Part shown: piece after piece, positions 9,622 through 21,500 of the stretch
Layout: every line of letters begins with the position of its first letter
Numbering within the stretch: position 1 is the first letter of the stretch
NCBI GenBank assembly: GCA_000697055.1
Contig: JNDT01002184.1
Span: forward strand, 1-64,000
Direction: 5' to 3'
Source: Saksenaea vasiformis B4078
Lineage: Eukaryota; Mucoromycota; Mucoromycetes; Mucorales; Saksenaeaceae
Length of the DNA stretch: 64,000 bases
Program-made: the position numbers and the translations under genes
The notes under the pieces: model-generated
Databases searched by the model: none
What the model was told of the DNA's origin: nothing
Seen by the model: only the letters and a program-made list of their open reading frames with translations

Positions 9622-10691
9622 CTACTCTATACCGTCGCACGCTGGGGTATCTTTCCAAAACCTCTCGTTCATAGAAGCTACCTTGTCTTTTGGAAAGGTT
9701 TGGATAGCCAAGTCGTTGAAAATTTGGTTATTATCAAATTCCTTTGGTAATTGTACCATTGACACCACATCAACCGCTGGGATCAGATATGGACACTCTT
9801 TTCGCAAATCTCTATCAAGTTGGCTGGAGAATAGTCCTGAGTATTCAAGGTACATGGACATGCATAAATTCTTTTACCTTCCAACATACATATCGAACCG
9901 GTTGCCGATAATATTAACGTAGGGTAGCTGATCACAATTCCAATTGGCGCATAATGTGTTGCTATACAGTCCTCTTCCGCAATGCGGCATGTAAAATAAT
10001 GTCGGCTTGGTTACTGATCGCTTTCCTTCCTAATACTGTTTTAGAACAAAGTTGTTGTGCAAATCGTGTATGTACTTCGTTACGCTCTATAATATCTATT
10101 CCATCCTCTTTACAAATATCTTTATCTATTGATGTCATCGCGGGGTCAAAAATATAGGTTTTGCCGGAAACCTGTCATAAAATGCCGTGCCATATTCGTT
10201 ATCTTATTGCCGTCGTAAACCATGATTGCTCACCTTCAGCATCTCACGCAGAAGCAACGCTAAGACATACTGATATTGTGCGTTTTTGGATTCTTGCATA
10301 GAACCGATACCATAGCATACAATATCATATGGACGAATTGGCACGATATGTTCATCGAAAAGCGCTAAATATCATGTTAGTACGACAGGCACAAGTTTGC
10401 CAAATCACGCCTTACATAGGAAATCTTTATAAAACTGACTACTCAGTAACGTTTCTCTGCCATTGCAATTATTATAGTTGGATCAGTTTGTTGTAGCAAC
10501 TTGCATTCAATATGCGTTGCCTACCTTCGTGTTGCAAGTGTCGACCTTACGGTCACTACGGTTTCTCCGTCACCTTTCGGAATCAAGAATGCCTTTCTGC
10601 TCTTATTTTTCCCTTTTCCAAAATTCTGTCTGTACTTGAATTTGGACTCTACTTTGATAAAGCCATCTTCATCGGGCTGATTGCTGGGCAT
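9622..10691 (-). CDS. SRR1: SRR1/Ber1-family protein
   Basis: Six exons (minus): 10691-10525, 10456-10416, 10364-10234, 10171-10076, 10005-9878, 9823-9622. They total 765 nt, 254 residues, and all phases close. The hallmark SRR1-domain motifs appear in order: an N-terminal DEDGFIKV with basic residues, SSQFYKDF, IVCYGIGSM followed by AQYQYVLALLL, YIFDPAMT, the signature LFYMPHC with LYSNTLCANW, IIGNRFDMY, and IFNDLAIQTF near the end. Introns are 51-70 nt. The 51-nt one has a TACTAAC branch site. Plant SRR1 acts in phytochrome/clock signalling, and yeast Ber1 is linked to microtubule biogenesis. The biochemical role is unsettled. I prefer the ATG at 10691 (MPSNQPDEDGF) over one at 10763. It is divergent from the lipase gene. 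Confidence 0.85.
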
Positions 10692-11338
10692 TCGAGTGTT
10701 GAAAGGTGAAGGACAGAACAAGATGAAGGGTGGCTTGCTGAGAAGAGCTGTCACGGAAGGCATCCAGTTCCTGACGGAGTTGAGTCAGGTTTCATGCTGG
10801 CTCCCTAGGTGATCTTTTTTCCCGAATTTTGTTAAAGAAACTACAGTGTATTAAGATGGTTGAAAATGAATCCCCTTTTGCTAATATACCTGAATAGTGA
10901 GTTTCACACATATCCAACTGCTTCTTTAGATCAGATTAACGTCAGCTCCACTTTTACACAGATGACCGTATGGCGCTATTTACACGCAAAGATGAAGCAG
11001 GGAAAATATTCCTTTTTTGTTTTTCGTCTTTCTGATAAATAGATATGCTAGTATTGAGGAAGAAAAGGAGGATCAAAGATAGTCGTATTAATTGGTCCAC
11101 GACCCGATTTGATGAAGCGGACTGCATGAATATGAAGCGGGGAAGTTGTTTAAGGCCCGCTCTCACATGTGATGCCAGTAAGAAAGCTTTGAACTTCAAA
11201 CTCAAATGATTCCAGAGGCCTATCCTTCTTTCTTCACTCAACCAGAATATGCTGTTTTCGGTGCCAATACTAGATCGCTTGACATTTCGGGATTACCAAG
11301 GGTGAAGATATCTCAGTGTAGTTGACATCGTTACGCTT
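10692..11338. other. Shared divergent promoter region
   Basis: Lies between the SRR1 start (minus) and the lipase start (plus). Short frames on both strands have no coding character. No clear TATA box is seen. Confidence 0.5.
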
Positions 11339-12999
11339 ATGCTACCGTTTCATCACAGCCTGCTGCTGACATGTCTATTCTTTGCTTTCGAGACTGTCGC
11401 TCGTGTGATCGTCATGTTGTTGCCTCGCTTCTTTATACGGCTTATCGATGCATTCATCGATCAGTAAGCATACTCAGACATCTACATGACAGCTGATTCT
11501 CTGCAGTACTTTTCCTTGGTTGTCAAAACTTGAATCCAAGCCTCATGTTAGCCCTCTTGAGAAGGCTGAGTCTTTTGAGAAAATGATGCGATTCTGGTAA
11601 GATAATTTCTTTACAGAAAACTTAATAAGGCTGGTGCAGGAAAAAGTACAATTATGAGGAGCATCTCGTCCGCACGCGAGACGATTATCTTCTCTGTGTG
11701 CATCGCATTCCGTCTGTAAAGGAGCCTTTGGAGCAAGATGTCATGGAACACATGGCTAATACTAACGATGACATAAAAAAAGACAAAAATATTCGTATCA
11801 CTAACCGCGTCGATCGTTTCCATAAACAAGATCATTGTCGGTTTCCTCACCGCAATCGAGGCAAACCGGTTGTCCTAATTTATCACGGTTTTCTTATGTC
11901 GTCTGAAGTGTGGATATGCAATGTGGACGAGTATAGAAACCTGCCTTTCCTTCTAGCTCAACAGGGTTATGACGTATGGATGGGAAATGCACGAGGCAAC
12001 AAATATAGCCAGGCCCATCTTAGTCTCAACCCACAGCATTTGGAATTCTGGCAGTTTTCCATTAATGAATACGCCATGTACGATCTGCCAGATGTTGTGG
12101 ATGTAGGTATTATATAAGCTAATCACATGCATTAAAATAAGGCTAGTACATTCTCGAAACGACAGGTGCTTCAGACCTGACTTATATTGGCTTCTCGCAA
12201 GGCACCGCTCAGGCGTTCGCCGGCTTATCTATCAACCAGAAACTTAACAAGAAAATCAACCTGTTTATCGCTTTAGCTCCAGCAACGACGCCTAAAGGTT
12301 TACATCATCCTTTGATTGACGCATTTGTCAAGGCCACCCCCTCCGTCGTCTACCTTATCTTTGGTCGTCAGACACCGCTGAAATTGGCATTATTCTGGCA
12401 GAGGATCATTAGTCCCCCTATGTTTGTCAAAGTAATTGACAGTAGCGTACACTTTTTATTTGGTTGGAAAGGTCGCAATATGTCGCCGGATCAAAAACTT
12501 GTAAGCTATCAGCACCTTTATAGTCTGACAAGTGTGAAGTCGTTGGTGGTAAGTGCCTATGGATACCATCTCTCGATATAACAATTCCTCGTAGCACTGG
12601 TTTCAGATCATTCGTACGGGGAGGTTCCAAATGTTTGATGAGGTGCCCAGCCGATTACCATATCACACGTCAAATACAGTTATGGATCATGTGCCACCAA
12701 GTTTCCCTACGAAGCAAATCACTACACCTATTGCGGTTTTCTACGGCGGCTCCGACTCTTTGGTTGATTTTGAGGTCCTCGCCGCCGATCTACCAATGTT
12801 GGCATATGAGAAAGCCATCCATAAATGGGAGCATCTCGATTTCTTATGGGCGAAAAATACCGAAACCCTAGTGCATCCCGATATCCTGAAGCTTCTTCAA
12901 CATTTCAACCCTATAACCATAGATGGTAAGGAGGACGAGCACACGATCGGCTCGTCTTCTCGCAATTCGTTTATCTCTGATGATCATCAATCTCCTTAA
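11339..12999 (+). CDS. TGL1: Acidic-lipase / steryl ester hydrolase family (Tgl1/Yeh-like)
   Basis: Five exons: 11339-11463, 11507-11596, 11640-12102, 12147-12548, 12595-12999; 494 residues, phases close. The N-terminus has a TM segment (about residues 7-35) as in yeast Tgl1/Yeh1, which sit on lipid droplets or ER and hydrolyse steryl esters. Then comes the lipase entry motif YNYEEHLVRTRDDYLL, the oxyanion region LIYHGFLMSS, DVWMGNARGNKYS, the nucleophile elbow GFSQG (Ser243), the acid GGSDSLVD (Asp414) and the His in KWEHLDFLW (His440). The catalytic triad is therefore complete. The C-terminal tail is Ser/Asp-rich. The start is the first ATG after an in-frame TGA. A triglyceride lipase is the main alternative within the same family. 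Confidence 0.9.
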
Positions 13000-14296
13000 A
13001 TGTGTACAAGCTTACTTCTAAGCAAACTCTTCCCCTTATGGCAAATAACTACCCGGAGTGATCTGTATGCTTGGTCATCATCCTACATTCCTTAAAATAC
13101 TGACCAGTAGATGCATATGTACAATAATAAAACAATTGAAGAATGCAATGGTAGTTGGTAATGGGGGGGACCACGAAAGCAAACATCCTACTGCATTAAA
13201 ATAACTTTCTCCTTCCTTTTATTTCTAGATTGATCTAGTTGTGCCGCCAGAGGCGTTCGCATCATAATACCATGCTACGCTGCTAATACTACGAGAGCTT
13301 ATCCAGAAAGCCCTATCCCAGGCAGCCATTGCCGTCGGCAAAGAGAACTGCTTCAGAGGCGTCGATGAGACAGACAACGCGCTGTTGTGGTTGTCATATA
13401 TGCACGCTGGTTATAAAATAGCTATATAGCTGTTTTTCCTGCTCTCGCCAACGGATGCCGGAGCGTAATGCCACGATTTCTGCATTGCCATGTATACCTG
13501 CGTCCAATTGCGCCTCTATTGCTTAGGAGAAAATTGATATTGGTTCCACAATTGAAGCTCGTCATGCTGCTCTTGTTAGCCTCCATGCAAAAGGGATTGT
13601 GCTAGAGCGAAAAATCCGTAGTTATCAAGTGCTGGGAAGTGATGTTTTTGGAGTGTTGATATTGCAGTCAACACGCCTCGACAGGGTTGTCCGTTCAAGT
13701 GTGCTTGATGACACGGTAGACAGCATCTAAAGATGTGAAGGACGGACTCTTATCATTCATGGCACTGAAGAACTCAGCGGATGGACGACCTATTATATCA
13801 AGTCCGCAGAGTGCAGAATACTGTTGTCGCAGACAGGTATGATGAACCGAAAAAGCTTGTGATTGATCATTCTTTCGTTAAATGTAGCAGAATACAAAGC
13901 AACTGATGCAATAATGGGTCTTCAACGAAGGATGAATGAAAACAGTAAATGGGGTAGTTGACACCACACGTAGAAGTCATTGCTTCATTAAACAGGCAGA
14001 ACATATTGCGGTGTGCAAGCCAGGTGCTCTGGTTCAAAATGACTAACAGCAAAAAATAACCGCCAGTCTGCGTTCTACGGAAAGAGTATAGCTTCATCAT
14101 ACGATTACATTCGATAATGTCGAGTTCCTGTAGCTTATACAATTGTTATTTACTAGTGAGAGCGCTTCCGCTGTTGAGTTTTAATAGAAATATTACAGTG
14201 CCACGTAGCAGCTACATCTAGATTTAGGCAGCCAATCAATATGTAAAAGCACAGCTTCACTATCTTCCAGGGAGTAAAATCTATAATGCCGCTAGC
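13000..14296. other. Region between convergent genes, with an unassigned coding-like fragment
   Basis: On the plus strand 13283-13429 is open and reads like protein (LRELIQKALSQAA, then GKENCFRGVDETDN), ending at TAG. A second island near 13550-13640 (EARHAALVSLHAKGIVLERK) is also protein-like. I could not join them or name a family. It may be a decayed gene. Confidence 0.35.
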
Positions 14297-15853
14297 TCAG
14301 AAGTATCGGTAGTGTTTTTGGTTGGATATTGTTCTTGCACCTGGTACAGGTGATGTAGAGTTAGGATGGGCTGGCCTTGATATAGATATATGGTCGTTAT
14401 GGTTGTAATCTGCTGGCAAACGATACGGTGCCAGTGCATATTCTGGCTGACAATACGCGTCAAAGATATCATGGCGTTCAAAATATCGTTGTGATGCTGC
14501 GAGCGTCGACTGGGAAGGGTATTCAGCGTAGGAGCTTGCCGGATGTCGAGGATATTTCCTATCCTCTTGGGCGTATGATCTTTGGGCTGCAGATGGGTAT
14601 GATGTGTTGCACGCTGCTGTCAGCTGATTCTGGGTGGAACCTGGGATATGAAATGACTGCTGATGCACTGCAGTGGGTGCCGATATGTAATACGGCTTAT
14701 TCTCAAGCAAGTCGTGATCATCGACGTTAGGTAGTGTTGCCATCATAGCGGCTATCTTATTGGCATCACCTTGTTTCTTCTTCGAATTTTTGGCTGTGAG
14801 TATCCTTTTCTCATTATCACGAACGCGTTTTCTCCGCTGTTTGTCTAACAGTTCCGAAATACTGGGAAAGAGAGTCAGCTGCAGTCAATCTGGAAGGGAA
14901 AAGTCTTACCGTTTGTCAATCTTGTGACAGCAGTATTCCTTGAGATTTCCTTGAATTTGCCAAAATACGGGGATATAAATAAGACACGCGAGCACAATCA
15001 TAACTAGTGATGCAATCCAGAGAACACATGTAAAACTCATGAGTAGCAGGGCTGAACGCTGTTGCCAATCGTTGCCGTACACGTCCCAGTTTGTCGTAAA
15101 TTCAAATGCGCCTACGATTGTAAATCAGCGTGTATGCATATTAGCATTATTACCTGACTCATTAGTCCACGCCGATTTTAACAAGGCATACACAGTGATT
15201 CCGGCGATAATTTGTCGAGGACCTTGTGCAAATAAAACCCGTTTCCATCCTATCACTTATGTCAGTTACAACTACATATTAAAACGAATCCCAATATTGA
15301 CCTTTGAGGGTAAAAAACACAAAGAAGGCGCACATGTCACTCTTCTTTTTTGATTCTTGAATCTTTTGGAACAGACAGAAGTGCGAGTAGCTCTTAATTG
15401 AGTAGCAACGATACGCCATGACGTTTGTTGTTATCAGCGAAATATCTCGCGACGCTATAGCAACTCGTGCTTTGCGAATATCCCAAGCTAAAAGGATAAA
15501 GGACAAAGCAATACATGCGACGTATATCCATTTACTGATATAAAATGGGATCTTAGGTGGAGTAGATAACGACCATTTCTATCGTAATATCCATTCCATT
15601 AGTAACGTTCACACACATACAAACGAATTACTTCATAGATTAGTAAGATCACAGCTGTCCAAAGGTCTGCACAGTAAGCGAGTATCGACAATAGAACTGA
15701 AATGAACAACGCACTATAGCGCAAAATAATCCCACAACTTCGATTACGAAACTCGTGTACGTCGATGAAATCGAGTTTGTGATCCGGCACCAGTTCTCGT
15801 TTCCATTTACGATTTTCGCTCCACCAGTTACTTGTTCGCTTTGTTGTAGTCAT
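14297..15853 (-). CDS. KCH1: Fungal low-affinity potassium channel, KCH family
   Basis: Five exons (minus): 15853-15632, 15578-15302, 15249-15154, 15111-14910, 14861-14297; 453 residues, phases close. Family marks in order: WWSENRKWKRELVPDHKLDF, a TM run with DLWTAVILL, PFYISKW followed by the TM SFILLAWD, CAFFVFFTLKGWKR with GPRQIIAG, a TM pair (VLWIASLVMIVLACLIYIPV), then KEYCCHKIDKR and ELLDKQRRKR. The same order of TMs, F-F-x-L-K, PRQ and the REY-like segment is found in yeast Kch1/Prm6, plasma-membrane proteins that admit K+ and support Ca2+ influx in pheromone signalling. The tail after about residue 310 is cytosolic, Tyr/Ser/Pro-rich and probably disordered. The second intron has a GTCAAT donor, fixed by alignment. 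The long intergenic region upstream leaves room for control elements. Confidence 0.85.
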
Positions 15854-18577
15854 TTTGAAGTTATAAAAAACGAAAAGGAAGAAGAGAAGAATCGGGTGAA
15901 AACCATCATTATTGCCCGGCGATATATTCCTGTGGCACATTTCACGACCTTCTCATTTTTCATTTAGGTAACAAACGTGACGATTACAATAAGCGTTCAA
16001 TAGTGCTGATCGGGCGAGGGACAGCTTAAAGTAACGGATTCCGGAGTTCTGATTACAGGGTTTCGCTGACTGGTATCGTTGAGATCCGTCTTTCATACGT
16101 ACCATTTCGTCGGCCCTGTCATGCATTTTATCTGCTGTCACGTCAACTTCGGTAGTCGCAAACTGGGATTAGTCTTGGTACCTTAGTGAAAAAAATAATA
16201 CGGTGCGAGAAAACGCTAATTATTTGGCATTATTTGTCAATATATCAGCAAGTAGATTGAAACCTGAATTGGCTTAAGGGAATACGCAATGGGATTGGCC
16301 AGTTTCCAGGGTGTTGTAGGACAAAGCTTTCCTAAAATAGATGGTCATGGTCGCCTTGTATAACCTTCTACTGGATTCTGCAGTGGCGAACAGAAAAGTT
16401 TCTGAGCGGAAGTGAAAACGGCTGTGAAAGGTCAAACCGTCAATTGTTCCTCGTCTCCGCGTAATTTACTCCAGGTACCTCTATACAACGGAAATAAAAG
16501 CCTTGTAGCATCCCCGTACGGAGCTTTATTAATTAATTAAGAGAAGTTTTTTTTGACTTAGTATCCTGGTATAGTATATATTCCAAACAGTCTTTCGATA
16601 TACCAGTCAGTGGCGCCAGCAAAAATCAGAGCATTCTAGATATTAATTTTATCTCAATATTGTCCTTTAGATCTGACGTGGGAGCAGCAAAAAGATCGCC
16701 TGTTATTGTTAAAAATGCAGTTCAAATCTGGTACAAACAAGAAAAGAACGGGTAAAGATCAGTTGTGGCTCATAATGATATATGCAAGCTGGCGCAGCGC
16801 CAAGTAAGCCATACAAGAAGCATAAACTACGACAAGTGTTGCAAACGCAGCAGAAAATACTTAAGCTGACACAGGTACTGCCGAAGCAAACTGTCATTCT
16901 GTGGAACACATCCGTGATTTAATTCTTTGACAATTATTACGTGCGGTAACTAGTAAACCAGAACAGGTACGTTCTATCCATGCTTAACAAATTGTTTGTA
17001 ATCCTTTTTACCGTAATGGATGTTAAGTCGCTGACAAAGCGGTAGATCGGTAATAAACTTCACAAAAGTATGTGAATTTTGAAGTCGTCTTCAGTTGACA
17101 TCGCTTTTTAAACACTGCTAAGAAATGACGGGAAAGTGATTACCCAAAGATAAAAGCATAGAAGACTGACCGCTCACAATTTCGGCTGAAGGATATACTT
17201 CGGTTAAAGTCGAAATGTGTAGATAGTCGAACGTTAAACCATAGCTTCCTATAAAAAAAAAGAAGGAAAAGCAGTTTCTCCTAGCTATAGTCTGTTTTCC
17301 CAGATAAACTACATGGTAAATGAGAAAATAGTAAGTTACATCGAAGATGTAATACTGGAGATATGCGGCTGTCTAAGCATAAAGATAGACAACCTTACTG
17401 CCTGCTTCTCGGCGGATCTTCATCAACTATTCCCGAGTATAACGTAATCCACACTCCCGAGAAAACGTCGGTGCCTGCGAAAAAGTTAATGGTAGTTACT
17501 GTCAAGTGCTATATCATTAGTAATTGATAAATATCTAACAGTGGACGTCGGATTCGCATTGTGCCAAGATATTCGCATCATATGATAGCTCCCTTTTGCA
17601 ATAGAGTGAGTTCAGCTCATATTACAAGTATATACATATCTGAAGACAGTATGACAAAATGAAGTAAATTATTCTGGGATGAGGTTTACTACAGACTTCC
17701 TGGGATAAGAAGGAGATGCTATGAACATGTGCAATAAGTGCAGTTAGCTAGTTTGCGCGCGGTTGTACCATTTACCTATTGGATGGCTTTGATTACGTTC
17801 AAGGTTCCGCAAAGCCATTTTCGCAGTTTTCATGTGATGCTGATGCTATGTTAGTGTTGTGCATTTACGATAACTTATTTCACAGTAGATGGCCATTCTA
17901 TGGAAGAAATCATTTTTGTTTTTTGCGACATATCGAGTTTCGAAATATAGTGTATTTGCTTATTTCATTCAATTTGGCTGCCTATTTCTCTTTCAGACTA
18001 AGATCTTCAGTGCATGCTTTTTACATAACACACTGTGTCATATGTATATAATAGGTACCGCGGTAGCAGTGCCATCTTATCGCTAACCTCGCTGATGTAT
18101 CCTTGATTTCGCGAAGGTGTAGTCGGCGTTTCAATGCAGAGAAGCTCACTGTAAATGGAAATACGCTAATCCCGATCTTCCTGTTATGGAACATATATCT
18201 CTAGCGTGCGTGTCATGGCAGTCTTCATACTCCAGATGTACCAGAGAGTAAGATATTTCTGCTTACTTATCTTCAATAATGTCAATCTAGAATTGCCATA
18301 CATAGGCGTTCATTTTCTATGTGATACATGACCATTTCTCATTCAACGCGAAGGAGAAGCAAACGAAGGTAATATCAACCAGCTACCGATGAGTCCTTGA
18401 GCGCAAAGGATTACACCATCAGCGCCGAATTGCTATGTTTTTGCGGTGCAAAATGCGTGTAAAAGGCCTATAAATGACGTCGGAAACTGATAGAGCCAAG
18501 CCCGGAGCTAAATTTCGATATTTGAAACGGCTGTCCAGGTACCACACTTCTCCTTTTTCTTTTCAAAGCCTTCGACT
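15854..18577. other. Long divergent intergenic region (KCH / formin)
   Basis: About 2.7 kb, AT-rich, with only short frames. Near 16530 there is a TTAATTAATTAA tract. I found no domain, RNA gene or mobile-element terminus. Confidence 0.45.
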
Positions 18578-21500
18578 ATGGAGGAGTTTCTTGATCGCCT
18601 TGGAAGGAGAAAATCAAGACCTCCCAATGACTCACAAAACCCTCCTCCCCCTTCAAGACAGTCTACAGCAGCAACCTTACCTATCAGGTCTTCTGTCGAT
18701 AGTCGCCACTCATTTCATTCATCGTCTTGTAAGTAAGATAAGCTTATGAATGGCATGGCTATAAGGACAAACTAGTGAACCGTGGCTCCTTTGATGGTAT
18801 TCGAAGAAATACCGGACTGGGGCGATCATCACTCGATGGAAACAACCCTCTGGCTGACACGACCGGAATGCCTTCAGAAGATCAAGTGAATGACATGTTC
18901 GATCAGATGCTTGTAAGTGGTCCTATTTATAACACGCTCAATGAGTTTCTTACTCGAGATAGGCTCGGCGCGGGATACGCGATGATAACGTCAGAAGTCA
19001 TATGCAAGCGTTTGACGTCCAAAAGAAGTGGTTAATGATTAATCAAGAACGGCATGCTGAGATGCTTGCGTCTGGTGCCAAACCGTCCAGCGCTGCGGAT
19101 GAAGGTCAATCAGCCCCGCTATTCAATATCATCGCAGAAAAGGCAGGTGAGATGTGGTCAGCAGGTGCCCGTGCTGTGGAGTCCTATTCCGGACATCGCT
19201 CCAGCCAACTGCCTAATCCTCGCCGGGCATCTGGTATTCCTAATGCATCGGCAGCATCTACAGCAGGCGTTCAGGGAAATACTATTGCTTACGACAATAA
19301 TATCATGGGTCCTGACCGTAATTCTCCCGAGTTTTACATTCGTAAATTTATGGAAGCTGATCTACGTGCCGTGAGTCCCGCGTTGGCGGCTCATCTTGAA
19401 GTGAGCTTGCGTACACGGCCAGTGGAGTAAGTTTAAGAGAGGAAATCCCGAATAGAGAGACATCTGACTTTCTCTTCATTAGCTGGGTGACTAAATTTAT
19501 CGATCTCAAAGGTGTCCACGTCCTTATAACTGGTCTCAGTTATTTAAATCACAAGATGGAAAGGTTGGTTAATAAAGAAGGACAGCTCGGGATAAGCTGA
19601 ACTTTCTACAGGAAGGACAGGATACTCGATCTTGAGATAGAGGTCGTAAAATGTCTCAAAGCGCTTCTAAACACTATAGTAAGTTTGATAAAGGTTGATC
19701 GGTAACGTATTGATATATTGCATGTAGTGGGGAATACGAGAAACAGTTGCTCATCCTAATTATATTCACGTGTTGCTGTTCTCACTTATATGTCCTCATT
19801 GGCAAACGCGTAAAACAATCTGCGATATTTTGCGCTTTTTATGTCACTGCGAAGTTCCAACTTGTCATACACAGGTTCTGCGAGGTTTTGAGATTCTGAG
19901 GCAACATCGGAAGGATATAGGGATATTCGATGAGTGGATGAAAGACCTCGAGTATACTGTGGACGGTCGCGGCAGGATGGGATCCCTTGTTGGTGCACAC
20001 GATGATTTGAAGAGATTGGGGGTCTATAATGCTCCAGATAATCATTTGATGGAATACGCGGTACGCTAAGATAACAGGAAAAGGCTAATCTTCTCATCAT
20101 TTCTTAGTATTCTAACATGTCCTTGGTGAACGTATTGACAAAAATTCCGACCGACGTGCACCAGCGCATCTTTTTACGCAACCAACTGAAAGCATCTGGC
20201 CTGGAACGTATCCTTCCAAAATTGGAGGCGTTCGACTATCATGTACTATCTGTTCAAATCGAGGAATACAGAATCGCAGCAGAAAATGACCTTGACGAAG
20301 CATTTGGGGATGAGATGACGCTCTATTCTGATATATCGGAGCCATCTGAATTATTGGAAATGATTTTGGACAATATCGCAGATGCCCCCCCTGCACTGGA
20401 TTTCCTCGTGTCTACTCTCAAAAGTATGCTATTGATTAAAGGCGACTCGGAAACAAAGTATGTATACACATACTAGAGAGTTCTCCGTACTAATCTCCCA
20501 ATTTAGAACGCGATATCATCAGATGATTAGCGAAATCGTTAACAATATTGTAATGGATCGTCGAAATAGCGTAGCAGACGAGGACGTTGGATCGGCCTAC
20601 GGCATGTCTGTCGGAAATCTGATTCAAAAATTTAGTGCTCTTGAACGTATGCAAGAGCTTGAAGAGGAAGCCAGCGAAAACAGAGAACAGTTGCAGCGAC
20701 TTCAGGCAGAAAACAAGGAGTTGAGGCTAACGCTTGAATCTTATCGATCGCAGAAAGACTCTAGCGCGCTCCAGCCTCAAACTACAAATGCCAAACCGCT
20801 TCGACGTAAGTCTAAAGTTTAACAGATCATCCGGTAATTCATATCTGTTGTAGGTTCTCTTAATCTTGCAATGGAAAACGCTTCTTTGCGAGCTCTACTG
20901 AAGGCATCTAAAAGCACTATTTCTATGTTACAAGAACGGCTAAAAGAAAATGACGAACTAGCCGAAGATAATAAGAGTACGACAGCAACAGCCCCTGGAT
21001 TAGTGCTGGGTAGTGAATGGAAGATGTCTGGATCACTCAGTTCGAAGTCAAGTGGCAGACAATCGCAAGCATCCATCACAGTAAGTACGGTAGTGGATAA
21101 ATATGGTCGATGACTTATTTTTTGTTGCTAGCCTTCTGATACTGCTAATCAGCTGAAGACGGATATAGGACCAGGCGGATTCTTCTTACCCGGAATGGTT
21201 GCTGGTCAAGATATCCCTGCAGCACAAGGTACAGTTACGGAGCTTAGCATTTGGATGTAGGAATGACACTGGTTAGGCCATGGAGCTTCTGAACTGCAAT
21301 CTAGTGTGTCGCAAGCACCAGAAGGTAAGTAAAACGTTGGAGCTAGAAGGTGATTGCTGAATCTTTCGGATGGTAGATCTAGCAAACGTTCGGGGCTCAT
21401 CTACCTCACCACCATGTAAGTGTACGTCTTTCATCAAATACCTATGCTAAAAAATCTGGCGACCATAGCGGCTGGAGAAGAAACTATTTCTTCAACGCGT

